Of a DNA stretch of 64,000 nt, positions 21,587 to 31,039 are shown piece after piece. The notes under the pieces were generated by a model. That model saw only the letters and a list, made by a program, of their open reading frames with translations, ran no database searches and was not told the DNA's origin. The DNA is taken from contig CACRXP010000045.1 in assembly GCA_902702965.1 (NCBI GenBank), positions 790,503 to 854,502 on the forward strand, given 5' to 3'. A program made the translations under genes and the position numbers. Source of the DNA: Spirometra erinaceieuropaei. Lineage: Eukaryota > Platyhelminthes > Cestoda > Diphyllobothriidea > Diphyllobothriidae. The stretch's first letter is position 1. Every line of letters starts with the position of its first letter.

Positions 21587-22882
21587 GTACATTGCGTGAC
21601 CGATCTCATGAAATGTTGGCCGAACTTCTGAAATGCGTTTTCGATTAGGAAGGATGCGGCGTAATCCTATAGTATTTCGAACTCGCCAGGATTTCGGCTT
21701 TTGAATGCACTCCTTTTCGGCCTCCCGCAGAAACCGCACTCGGTAAAAATGGACTATTTAAGTAGCATGCGTGTTTCACATTTATTTTCCATGGTCTTAT
21801 AAATTCAAATATATTTTATAGAAGACATGAACAAAATATACTTTCTTTTACTCGTTTGGTAGAAAATCGCATTGTATTTATACTTTGCACCCGAAGAAAG
21901 TGTATATTTAGTTTTTCACTTTGACCCAACTGTGAAAAACTCGGTGCCTCGGTGGGATTCGAACCCACGACAACAAGGAGAGGCTTTCGTAAAGCCAACG
22001 CTCTAGCCACCTGATCTACGTGGCCCCACCAGACGACGAGATGTTTAATCACATTTGGGTCAAGCTTACCCGCCCAACCTACTGCAACGTCTGGAATCAA
22101 CCAAATCTGATAGAGTAAGCTGACTGCCCAAGCAGGATTTCCTAAGTGATACATCTAGAATCCAGCAGACTCGCTCGTTTTGGTATATTTCAAATAACTA
22201 ATTAATTATTTGAAATCTGCCAAAACACCTCCGAATATTTGGGTTTTTAAAAGTTTCCCAATTCCCGAATAACTTTGAGCCTGATCAGCCGTTGCACTAG
22301 CGTCTAGCGATTCCAGCCTACAAGGTGTATGCTTTCCGCGTAATGAAAAGCATGCATTCCTCTATGCCTTTAAGAAGATTTTATATAGAGTTCATAAACG
22401 TTAGCAGTGGATGCGGACTATGTTGTACATTTCATGAGGAGCACTGACAAACGGACGTGCGCGATGCTGTATGTATGGACATCGCATGGTCTTAAAAACC
22501 TCACAATTAAAAACTTTGAAACCGAAAGATAACCTTTCTTAGGGCCCAAAATATGAAGACAATGGGATTTTTTTTACCAAACTAGTAAAAGAAAGCATAT
22601 TTTTGTGTATGTTTTCTATAATACATACTTTAACTTATATGATCATCGAAAATCAATGCGAAAAGTGCATGCTACTTCAGTAGTCATGTTTCACCGAGCG
22701 TGGTTTCTGCGGGAGGTCGAAAAGAAGTGCATTTAAAAGCCGACTTCCTGGCAAGTACGAAATACTATAGGATTATACCGCATGATAATCAGTATTGCAA
22801 CCCCACCTAAGTAATCCTTCCTGATCGAAAACGCATTTCAGAACTTCGACCAACATTTCATGAGACCGGTCACTCGCTGTAC
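21587..22882. repeat. Foldback element FB-3 (~1.3 kb), hosting a tRNA-like insert
   Basis: The left end gtacattgcgtgaccgatct and the right end agaccggtcactcgctgtac are inverted copies. The arms stay complementary inward (aaatgcgttttcgattagga at 21636 against gatcgaaaacgcatttcag at 22823). It is larger than its ~1 kb relatives because it contains the tRNA-like unit at 21921-22063 plus adjacent unique sequence. Confidence 0.8.
21921..22063 (-). repeat. 143-base tRNA-like mini-element with terminal inverted repeats, copy B
   Basis: Same length and organisation as 15469-15611: the inverted ends are ttgacccaactgtg (21921-21934) and cacatttgggtcaa (22050-22063). It has a perfect B-box on the minus strand (complement of 21955-21965) and a gtggg/cccac T-stem. 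The A-box region (tagatcaggtgg) departs from consensus at one key position. Acceptor pairing is again poor. Shared sequence runs on to about 22080. Confidence 0.75.
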
Positions 22883-23186
22883 CACGGACTATGCATTATT
22901 TATTGCGATGCATCTTTTCCACCAGCTGGTGAGCGAGGGTACCCCAACCCCCTTCTCCGCCGCGATAGCTCCTACTTTTCTGTCAAGTCAGAAAGCGTCA
23001 TCGTTTGATCATCTTGCTCCTCCAACCGGAATCCATGTGCACCCGCGTTAAAGCCTGCTCTCGGTCCAGTCATCAGTTTCTGCGGCACAGTGACTGAGCT
23101 GCCCCAGTATACACGGCATCTGAAAGTGGACCGCTCCGTGCCATCCAATCGCCTGTTTGGCCCGTAGACAGTAATTTTCCATGCAG
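22883..23186. other. Unassigned intergenic sequence
   Basis: No gene or repeat recognised. Confidence 0.4.
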
Positions 23187-23346
23187 TATGTTATTACCGA
23201 CAAAGACAAGGGAGACTGGAATGGCCATTTCCGGCTTATTAGCCGTTGTCAGCCAGTCATGCCCAACCCCGAAGTGTGGAACACCCGAGGCTCGACCTCG
23301 CGACCTGTTAGAAGTCCACGCCTCTAACCACTGAGCCACCGGCCCG
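23187..23346 (-). repeat. tRNA-derived SINE, copy 1
   Basis: Read on the minus strand, a tRNA-like head (complement of about 23274-23346, with ggctcagtggttagaggcg and a gtcgagcctcggg T-arm) is followed by the body cacttcggggttgggcatga and the 3' part agactcccttgtctttgtcg-like. The same head-body-tail order recurs at 23500-23655, 37735-37850 and 47628-47797. Confidence 0.75.
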
Positions 23347-23380
23347 TTGTCCTGTCGATTTCGATCGGGAACACACAATG

Positions 23381-23774
23381 GTAGGGGACGCTCACCGATC
23401 GTTCTTACGGAACTCACTCGTTCTGTTGTGCCTTAAGTACTCTATCTCTCTCGAGCCCAACCATCAGCCGCACAGCGGCGCATGATATAAAAGCAGAATG
23501 GCATTACCGACAAAGACAAGGGAGACTGGAATGGCCATTTCCGGCTTATTAGGCGTTGTCAGCCAGTCATACCCAACCCCGAAGTGTGGAACACCCGAGG
23601 CACGAACTCGCGACTTGTTAGTTAGAAGTCCACGCCTCTAGCCACTGGGTCGGCAGTACCATTCCGCCTATATCACGCGCTGCCGTGCGGCTGCTGGTTG
23701 GGCTCGAGAGAGAGCCCGTAAGGCACAACGGAACGAGTAAGTTCCATAAGAACGATCGGTGACCGCCCCCTACC
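23381..23774. repeat. Foldback unit with ~120-base inverted arms enclosing a SINE
   Basis: Left arm 23381-23510 and right arm about 23649-23774 are inverted copies (gtaggggacgctcaccgatc at 23381 against gatcggtgaccgccccctac at 23754; cgagcccaaccatcagccgc against gcggctgctggttgggctcg). The enclosed minus-strand SINE is at about 23500-23655. A single arm adjoins the SINE tail at 37627 and 47455, so the arm may be part of the SINE family; only this copy has both arms. Confidence 0.8.
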
Positions 23775-23778
23775 ATAG

Positions 23779-24339
23779 TAATTTTCCAGTTGGTGTCTCC
23801 CTCCTGAGCCTTGAAGACCGTCGAGCCCGCGTCACGACGCTCTTTTGCTACCTCAGTAGTCGTAGACTCTACCCGCATTAGTTTTCGGAACCACCGGTAC
23901 GTCGAATGCCAAAACCATCCTCGGGTTTTCAGTGAGTTGGGGCCACGTTTCGCCAGTTACGGGACCGTACATTTTGCCTTCCTCTGTCTTCTACTCAATC
24001 TGACATCGAGGGCACACCCCCTAACGGTCAAGGGAACATGCTGCGTGCACAAATTGCCCTCCCCCGCAGCAGTCTGTCTACTTCCCCATCACCAGCTGGT
24101 GGAAAGGCTCAGACGGTCGACTGGTGCAAGAAGAGACGCTGAGGCCGACGGTAGGGAATCCATCCTCACGCCACATCAGTGCACTCTTCACCGTAAAAGG
24201 TCTGACGCACCCAGACCTATCACGACACGTAGTCAGTAGTGGCCTGGAAGGCATCATGGTGTATAGAGGGGGCTGACTGCAGAACTGAGAGCCACGCATG
24301 GAGGTAAAAGCATGAGTTACAGGCGTATGTATAAGGGAA
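23779..24339. other. Unassigned intergenic sequence
   Basis: A 142-codon frame (23811-24239, +) has no recognisable domain, and I do not call it a gene. Confidence 0.4.
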
Positions 24340-25160
24340 GAAGGAGGAGACTAGGAGAGCACCTGAATAGTTCGTTGAGAAAATTTAAGTGTTCACCGAA
24401 TCGAGGTGATTGTTTGGCTGACGTTTCGAAGAGCTTGGTCGACTCTCCATTATCAAAGCGTCTAGTGCGAAAATCGACCAGAATTTCGAATAGACGGCCG
24501 AATTAATTGGCCATGGGCTGATCGGTTTTTTTCTTCCTTCGCTGCTTCGGCCCTCTGACCATCGCTTATGAATGTTGGTGGCCTCCTGTGTTGTGTGTCG
24601 TCACCTCAATTGGGGTTAGTTGTGCTTGTCGACGGGCCGTGTTTGCTCGGTATTCTTAAGCTCTGTGTGACCGCCATATCCCTCGTCATGGCGTATGTAG
24701 TGACGTAGGACTTTATATGCCGCAGTAAGGCCCGGGTGCCTGTTAGTGGAGTTGGCTTCAGCGTACCAAGCCTCAAGTGTGAGACGTTCTATCCTTGAGA
24801 TGCCCAGGCCTAAGATGGCTGCTACTTGAAAGTCAGAACCATCGCCAGTTTCTCCGATGGGAATCGCAAGCTGTGAGTCTGTATCTGGTCCCCGAGTTGC
24901 CATTTTGTGCTCATGTTGGCGAGTCTGAAATTTCCGTCCGGTCTCTCCAACGTAGTTGCAGTCTCTATTGTTACAACGTATTTGATTTTGCAGCCTCTAA
25001 GGCCTCAACCCGTGGTCAGTGCTCGTCAATGTGTGACTTACTGGACTATCTGGAGGAGAGGCTACCAACTTCTGGTCTCATTGCCTTCGTCTATCTAGTT
25101 CTGCTGAATTGTAAAACGTCATTTTTGACCGAAATCATACCTGTATCATCTACCTCGTGA
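24340..25160 (-). mobile_element. Penelope-like element, second family, GIY-YIG 3' end
   Basis: The minus strand encodes CNYVGETGRKFQTRQHEHK (about 24960-24904), the YVGxTGR..R core of a GIY-YIG endonuclease, followed in frame by a C-terminal region (ERLTLEAWYAEANSTNRHPG) ending with a stop near 24616. Sequence before the motif (25160-24965) is frame-broken. Past the stop lies a terminal region with an ...aaacgtcagcc motif (24416-24460), comparable to the hammerhead-like ends of the other PLE family. Protein and nucleotide sequence differ clearly from the PLE at 45715-46278, so at least two PLE lineages occur here. Confidence 0.8.
24416..24460 (-). ncRNA. Degenerate hammerhead-like motif of the second PLE family
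   Basis: The minus strand reads ttgataatgg, a short hairpin (gagag/ctctt) and then cgaaacgtcagcc. The gaaacgtc half is intact, but the ctgatga half is altered, so activity is unlikely. Confidence 0.4.
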
Positions 25161-25199
25161 GTGTACCCGAACCCTACGGTCGTGAAGGCAGTGTTCGAG

Positions 25200-25325
25200 T
25201 AGCAGGAAAGGAGCATAGACACCAGCAGGAGGGGTCTTTCTGTACAGAACCCCGAGTCACTGTTTCAGGCAGCGGCGGCCGCTGGCGAGGTCAGGGCATG
25301 TATTGACAATGTTAAGTAATGTGTG
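25200..25325 (+). repeat. RepD copy 1
   Basis: Short anonymous repeat shared with 37340-37450; landmarks are aggcagcggcggccgctggc and catgtattgacaatgtt, in the same order in both places. Confidence 0.5.
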
Positions 25326-25339
25326 AGTGAGACGGTGGT

Positions 25340-25930
25340 GTCAACTGCTTCCAGAAGTTTTGGGTGCAAACCCTAATGTCTTACGTCCAAGTGCTGTTGC
25401 GTTATAGCCGAGGAGTGACGGTCTAAAAGCATCAGCAAGCCATGGCCCTCGCAGCCTGGTATGCGCTGGCAGTTCACTGACAACTGCTTTCCTGCTGGCG
25501 GATGCACTTGCACTCCCGCTGAGTATAGGAGTGGTGGGCGTGGCTGCGCAGTCATCGTCGTCGTACTTCTGACCCCTATTGGCGTGTTGTTGTTGGTGGT
25601 GGTGAAAAATCCTGGTCAAGTGTATGTTGTAGACCAGAGGGTGTGATGGCATGCCCAGGTTGGGGTTCGGCCGTGCCAGCCATCTGCGCCTTCCCCCCCC
25701 CCTCCGGTCTTCTTGACTCTGTCTTGACACCGGGTCCAAGTGGGGAGCGGGGCGGAGGAAGTGCGGCAGATGCTGTGCAAGTCTATTGTCACTATAAACT
25801 AATGCGCGCTCAAGTCACCGCGCCTGCTGCACCTTGGTTTGCAGCACACGGTGGACATCGTCGGGGTCGGCGGTCGAACTGTCATGCACTCGATCAGACT
25901 GCAAAGTCAACTCGTTTGAAACCGCCCATT
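25340..25930 (+). repeat. RepA copy 2
   Basis: Longer copy of the repeat at 13430-13790. It includes a GTT/GGT microsatellite (25583-25602), tcttgacaccgggtccaag (25722), gatgctgtgcaagtctattg (25770) and the ending cggtcgaactgtc (25869). Confidence 0.75.
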
Positions 25931-26492
25931 GTGGATGGGGGGTGAGTGACCGTGACGCAGCAGAGCGTTGAAGAAAGACGCCTGGCACCATACTGACGGC
26001 TGTCGGCTACACACCGTAAAACCACGCACAGAAATCTTGGGGGGAGGGTGGACCTTGATGTTTTAAAATCCTCGTAGTTGCAAGAGAGAGCAGGTGAAGC
26101 AGGCGTCTGTACCCACGGTTAAGTGAAGGAGTTTTACGTTGAGATGCTCAAAATTGTCAACAAAGTATTCAAGTAGCCTGGCCTGGGGGCGACAGGCAAA
26201 AGCGAGACAAAACGAGAAGGAACAAAAATAAGGCACGATCGTTAGTGACTGGTTGTTTTCTGAATTTCCGCCTCGTGAAAGGTTGAGGAGTAGGCTAATC
26301 CATTGTCACTCGCCAGCATTCAATAGGGCGGTGCGGCGGAAATCGCGCCGAATTGGTTGTAACGAATTTGCAGGCTTCTGGTGATAATGAGGCAGTGTGA
26401 GCCACGTCGGTTACCCTTATCTGGTTTAACCAGCCAGATAAGGCGAAGCTGCTGGACGCCGTATTCCGTTCAGGAAGATGGGAGAACCGGTA
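25931..26492. other. Unassigned intergenic sequence
   Basis: No gene or repeat recognised before the RepC cluster. Confidence 0.4.
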
Positions 26493-27666
26493 AAGTTATT
26501 ATACCGTACTCCCGACATCGATACTTGCTAAACGCCCAGACACGGGTTTCGCCGATTTTCTGCCGCTGTGTGACACACTTGCGAGAGGTTCGGCTCTTCA
26601 GTGGGACCCCCAGTGTTCTCTATGCGGTTTCCGGTATATGAACTCCAGAGAATAATCAAGTGAATAACTTCAGAACCCCTCGCAGCTGTGTCACGCAGCG
26701 GCAGAATATCGGTGAAGCACGTGTCTGGGCTTTTAGCAAGTATCGATGTATCGGAGTACGGTATAATACCTATACCACATGGATTTCATACTACTCGTAG
26801 TACCACTTGTTTGTAGAATGGGCATTACGTGGTTATTCCACAGTAGTTGATTGTCTTCGACTAGAATGTTCATTGAAATTTTGGTTCTGACCCTAAAAAG
26901 TCATGTCCCGGAGGTTTAACTCTAAGTCCTGCACTGATTAATTTCTGAAATTATTCACCTGATTATTCTCTGGAGTTCATATACCAGAAACCGCAAGAGA
27001 ACGTTGGGGGTCCCACTGAAGAGCCGAACCCGTCGCAGCTGTGTCACGCAGCGGCAGAATATCGGCGAAGCACGTGTCTGGGCTTTCAGCAAGTATCTAT
27101 GTCGGGAGTACGGTATAATACCTTTACCATATGCATTTCATACTACTCGTAGTACTACTTGTATGTAGAATGGGCATTAGGTTTTTATTCCACAGTAGTT
27201 AATGGTCTTCGACTCGAACGTTCATTGAAATTTCAGTTCTGACCCTAAAAAGTCATGTCCCGGAGATTTAACTCCAAGTCCTGCACTGAGTAACTTCTGA
27301 AATTATTCACTTACTTACACAGTTCTATGCTCCTGGTTGCCTGTTGGCGGTTTGTGAATGTTACGCGGTTATTCCGCAGTGACTGATGGATTTCAGCGCA
27401 AATATTCATATCAAATTTCGGACCGTGCCTGAAAAGGTCTGTTCCGAAGTATTTACTCTTAGTTCGCGTACTGATTGCCTCGGAAATGAAACAAGGAAGA
27501 GTAGAACTGGATTTCGCATACCAAAAAAGCGCACGGAGAAGGCTGGGGGACCCACTGATTAGCCGAACCCCTCACAGCTGCGTCAGACAGCGGTACAAGA
27601 TCGGCGAAACGTGCATGTCTGGGCTCTTAGTTTCTACCTGTGTTGTCAGTATGGTAAATAATTACA
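26493..27666. repeat. RepC cluster: inverted copy followed by tandem copies
   Basis: 26493-26672 is a minus-strand copy of 26946-27125 (~180 bases). Directly after it, 26673-26955 and 27026-27312 are direct copies (cgcagctgtgtcacgcagcg at 26679 and 27037; tcatactactcgtagta at 26787 and 27147). A more diverged unit follows to 27666. The unit length is roughly 350 bases. Further copies occur at 34800-35035 and 50490-50975. It looks like a small satellite with one inverted unit. Confidence 0.8.
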
Positions 27667-28164
27667 CATGACTAGAACAAACTGCATATCTGGATAGGCA
27701 AGAGGCGTCGTATAGTCGACGGCCTTAAATCGTCTGAATTTTCTCATGATTGGAAACAAGTGCTACTGCATACAGATAGGAAACTATGCAACGCCCACCG
27801 ACGTACTTTATTATTTCTAACGATTACCCTATAGGGCGCGTCCTGGACGTTTATGGCTGGCCGATTAGTGAAGCTTGGCGGTCTGCATGACCTCGGCTGA
27901 TCTTGGGCTCAGAAATATGTCTCGAGCGTTCAAAATGCTGATTGTTTTATCGATCCAATTGGCCCTAGTGGTCAAGAGGTAAATCGCGGTATACCTATCA
28001 GCTGTTTTTACGCCTATCCATCTGACTGGAATAAATGTCTTATATAATTAACTGCCCAGCCATCTAACGGGCCGTTGCCACGTTTGAAATTCGCCGAAAG
28101 TCTGTCGACAAAAAACTACTTTGATTAAGGCGTACAAAGGGAACTGACATCGGCAGAAAATACC
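27667..28164. other. Unassigned intergenic sequence
   Basis: Nothing recognised. Confidence 0.4.
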
Positions 28165-28246
28165 TTTGCTAATAGGAGCGAAGAGACGAGTCCCAGGAAG
28201 TAGTCTTGAAGAAGGAGACACGATCGCTGGGACAAGAGCTTTATTA

Positions 28247-28288
28247 GCCTGACGTTTTGGATTCCTGCTCGAACCCATCATCAGAGAC
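28247..28288 (-). ncRNA. Hammerhead-like ribozyme motif, inactivated core
   Basis: Minus strand: gtct-ctgatga, stem-loop, then aaaac-gtc-aggc. The core gaaac has become aaaac, which changes an invariant hammerhead position, so this copy is probably inactive. It lies in the inverted 5' terminal repeat. Confidence 0.5.
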
Positions 28289-28776
28289 AACAGTAGATAG
28301 GGGTGATTTATGCACAAGGGGCTCATTCGACGAGATCCGGCCACACATTCAAATTCGACGAGGCCGAAATTCTCGCAAGAGGTGACAACCGCGTGAGTCA
28401 GGAGCTATTTGAATCATGGTTTACTGGCCCCCAGTCTATTAACTAGTGCAATGAACTTCCCCTTCCATACTCGGTGCTGAGATTTCGCCGAGGCGGAGTA
28501 ATCAGCCACGCGGGGAGCGCACAGGTGAACACTTTTTCCAACACCAGGGTCGGTGCGTCAGATGGTCGAGCAATCCTCACACCAACATCCAACGCACGTG
28601 ATGATCTTACAGCAATTAATGACGCGAAAGCCGGCCATCAAACAATTAGCGCACTAATTGCGACGATCCCGGATGAAGGGGGTGAGCCGTGAATGTTCAT
28701 AGGTATGCGGTAGCATGGCGACTGCATCCTATAAATACTGCAGCCCCTTGTGCATGAACTACCCGTACCTGCTATG

Positions 28777-28818
28777 GTCTCTGATGATGGGTTCGGGCAG
28801 GAATCCGAAACGTCAGGC
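28777..28818 (+). ncRNA. Hammerhead-like ribozyme motif in the PLE terminal repeat
   Basis: Reads gtct, CTGATGA (28781-28787), one extra t, a 6-base-pair stem gggttc/gaatcc with loop gggcag, GAAAC (28807-28811), GTC (28812-28814) and aggc. gtct/aggc can form stem I. The palindromic acgt within gaaacgtc would give only a two-pair helix III, as in the minimal, dimer-acting hammerheads described from Penelope-like elements. The extra t between ctgatga and the stem is a departure from the canonical core. Assignment by eye only. Confidence 0.6.
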
Positions 28819-29038
28819 TAATAAAGCTCTTGTCCCAGCGATCGCGTCTCCTTCTTCAAGAAAATACCTTTCCCAGGCGCATCGCTGGAGGATTGATGAA
28901 ATTATTTTGGGCAGTCGCTCGCCATTCATATCAAGACCGAAGGACAGGGTGTGAATTCTCTTTATGGCTAGCATCAATTGGGGCGAAAGGCGAATTTGTC
29001 GCAGAAACCTAAGCCGAGAGTGGAAGACCCTGGATACC

Positions 29039-29175
29039 ACGGGCCTTCAGGCTCGATTTTGAATGGAAGGAGAAGATGAACGCCAGTTGGGAGGATGATG
29101 TGTTCTGTACAGAATAACTGGAGAAGGCTTTGGAGAGAGTCGGCAGCCGGACGAGGGCATGTCCGGCGCTGGGTT
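29039..29175 (+). repeat. RepB copy 1, left half (interrupted)
   Basis: Starts with ccttcaggctcg and carries tgaatggaaggagaagatgaa and ggaggatgatgtgttctgta, as in the copies at 30717, 38060 (minus) and 44548. The sequence stops at the LTR start (29176). The matching right half resumes near 30018. Confidence 0.7.
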
Positions 29176-29684
29176 GTAGTGGGCAGCTATCATGACCGGT
29201 CTGGCGTCATTGTTCAAGACTTCGCTGCCTCAAGGTCATCCACCCTTTTGCAGTGAGCCGTTCCAGACGCGCTGACCTGAGGTCACACGACCGACAGCTC
29301 GGGTACACCTGCGGCCGCACAGCCGCAGCTGCCCATGCGGCCATTTGAACGCACTTCCCTCCTGCAACCGCAACCTAAGCCACTGGGACACCACGCCTCG
29401 GCAAATGCAACACACACTGACTGGCCACCGCTTGAGCTTGGCCCACGAGCCTACAAAATCGGTTGCCACCACTGCCTCAGTGACTCTCAGGCATGACTGG
29501 ACGCAGTCAACACCGGCCCTGGCTTCGCCAGTAGCCACTGCCGCCTGAGAGGACAACTCCGGGTTCTGTGCACAATAAACCCCTCATTCTGTTGCCTTCC
29601 GTCTTTACCTTCCAACACTAGGATTTGACCCGACGATGGTTGCGCACAGACAGGGTCCACATTCTCACCGCCTATCAACCAACA
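29176..29684 (+). mobile_element. LTR of a Ty3/CsRn1-like retrotransposon
   Basis: 509 bases starting TG and ending CA, closely matching the solo LTR at 2065-2579. It has aataaa at 29574-29579. It is followed at once by a primer-binding site, so this is a 5' LTR. No 3' LTR copy is found downstream. Confidence 0.88.
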
Positions 29685-29687
29685 AAT

Positions 29688-29708
29688 TGGTGACAAACCC
29701 GACGTGAT
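29688..29708 (+). promoter_or_regulatory. Primer-binding site complementary to tRNA-Trp
   Basis: Reads tggtgac-aaa-cccgacgtgat. Apart from the inserted aaa this is the complement of the 3' end of tRNA-Trp, the primer used by the CsRn1 group of flatworm Ty3-type elements. The insertion would disrupt priming. Confidence 0.75.
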
Positions 29709-30017
29709 CGACGCGCAGTCTCCAGACGTGGCTGAACTCAACCGCCACAAAATTCCCACTCGACTTCGCTCTGCTGTTTTTCCTGTGTCACACCGTGTCC
29801 ACGAATAGGAAAACGCGGCTGCCGTCACCCTGTAGCGATTCGAGATGGATGATATCAACAAAACTCAGTCCAGGTCAAACCCCAATCAAACTGTGTGGAA
29901 CAGTCCTACAAATGTGTTACCATCTGAGCATCACCTCTTTTGTCCGAGATATTCTTCCGACCATTACCGACGGTACGGAGCCGGAGAAAAGGGGAACTGG
30001 AGCGGCTGTCACAGGGT
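29709..30017 (+). mobile_element. Leader/5' internal fragment of the LTR retrotransposon
   Basis: Sequence between the primer site and the point where RepB resumes. No gag or pol domain can be recognised, so nearly all of the internal region is gone. The right boundary is inferred from RepB similarity restarting at about 30018. Confidence 0.5.
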
Positions 30018-30230
30018 GGGCGGCGCCCCCGGTGCCCGCCATGGAATGCGTCAAAGCGTCTTAGGCCAGGGCACGTCCGACTCGACCTTGAATCTGATTG
30101 GCCAGTTGGAGAGCTGTGTGGGCGAATGTCAGACAGCCCTGGTGCGCCGTGCTGACACTCGCGAGAGGCCCAGCGTTGTGACAGGCGCACGGGGAAGGGC
30201 CACTACAAGTTCCTGGAGGCGGTTGAGAAG
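30018..30230 (+). repeat. RepB copy 1, right half
   Basis: Contains gaatgcgtcaaagcgtctta and ttgaatctgattggccagtt (30091), then gtgggcgaatgtcagacagc, the same order as 30852-30970. Confidence 0.75.
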
Positions 30231-30667
30231 ATGGAATTGCGATCGTTGGAACAAGAATTTTATTCACTTGACGTTTCGGTTTCTCATTTGGAAGCCGTCA
30301 GAACAATAAACAGAGTGCGTCGGTGCTCGGCGACACTTTTTTCACAAACTGATCCGTTTCTTACTAAGATCTATGAACGGTCTGAAGATCACAAACTTGA
30401 AGTACAACTGCTACCGATAGTATCGCAAATCAGTGCATCCAATTACAAATAGGTAGGCTACAAACTCCATTCATTGGCAAAGGATTGTGAAGTTCCAATC
30501 GAGAATTCTGTAGAGTTTCCCGGCATATTGCGAGGGTTTGCCACGACAGTACATGCGATAATGGTATCATTCGATGTTACCACTTTCTTCATTCCCAATA
30601 CCATCGTATTTAACATGGTAGTCCACAGAATACCGCCTTTAGTCCTGTAACACGAATTTTCGTGCAA
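30231..30667 (+). mobile_element. Third PLE fragment: terminal motif plus reverse transcriptase motif A
   Basis: 30250-30300 carries a minus-oriented ttgacgtttcggtttctca-type terminal motif. About 30380-30450 encodes HKLEVQLLPIVSQISASNYK, resembling the PxLRPIVS block of PLE reverse transcriptases. 30549-30620 encodes MVSFDVTTFF, the catalytic motif A (FDVT) of that family. Stops and frame changes separate the blocks. It differs from the other PLEs in the window. Confidence 0.7.
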
Positions 30668-30716
30668 TAATGTTACTATTTAAAGGGATTAATAGGAATT
30701 ATTTTATCGCGGCAGG

Positions 30717-31020
30717 CTAGGCCGCGATGCCCTGGCTACGGCGACTTTCAGGCCCTGTCCTGAATGGAAGAGAAGATGGATACCAGTGGGGAGGACGATG
30801 CATTCTGGAGGAGTCGGAAAGAGTTGGCGAGCGCCGCCTCAAGTGTCCGAGGGAATGCGTCACAGCGTCTTCAGTCAGGGCACGTCTGACTCGACCTTGA
30901 ATCTGATTGGCCAGTTGGAGAGCTGTGTGGGCGAATGTCAGACAGCCCTGGTGCGCGCGTGCAGGCACTCGCGAGATGCCCAGCGTTGCGACAGACGCTC
31001 AGGAGTAGGGCCACTACAAG
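30717..31020 (+). repeat. RepB copy 2 (uninterrupted)
   Basis: Gives the uninterrupted RepB order: actttcaggccctgtcctga (30747), ggaggacgatgcattctgga, gaatgcgtcacagcgtcttc, ttgaatctgattggccagtt (30897) and gtgggcgaatgtcagacagc. No protein function is apparent. Confidence 0.75.
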
Positions 31021-31039
31021 TCCCTGGAGTTGCGATCGC

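Larger units (their letters stand above)
28165..28865 (+). mobile_element. 5'-truncated Penelope-like element with inverted 5' terminal repeat
   Basis: Architecture: a minus-oriented terminal repeat (28165-28320), then the C-terminal coding end of a PLE in + sense (28340-28690; it matches the region after the GIY-YIG motif at 45715-46080), then the 3' terminal repeat in + sense (28690-28865). The coding part runs through two frames with at least one stop (tag at 28444), but its last 72 codons are open, ending tga at 28690. The mix of inverted and direct terminal repeats with 5' truncation is characteristic of Penelope insertions. Confidence 0.85.

Noticed and set aside
23811..24239. 142-codon plus-strand frame as a gene
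   Set aside because: No recognisable domain, no repeat-independent support and biased residues of a random frame.
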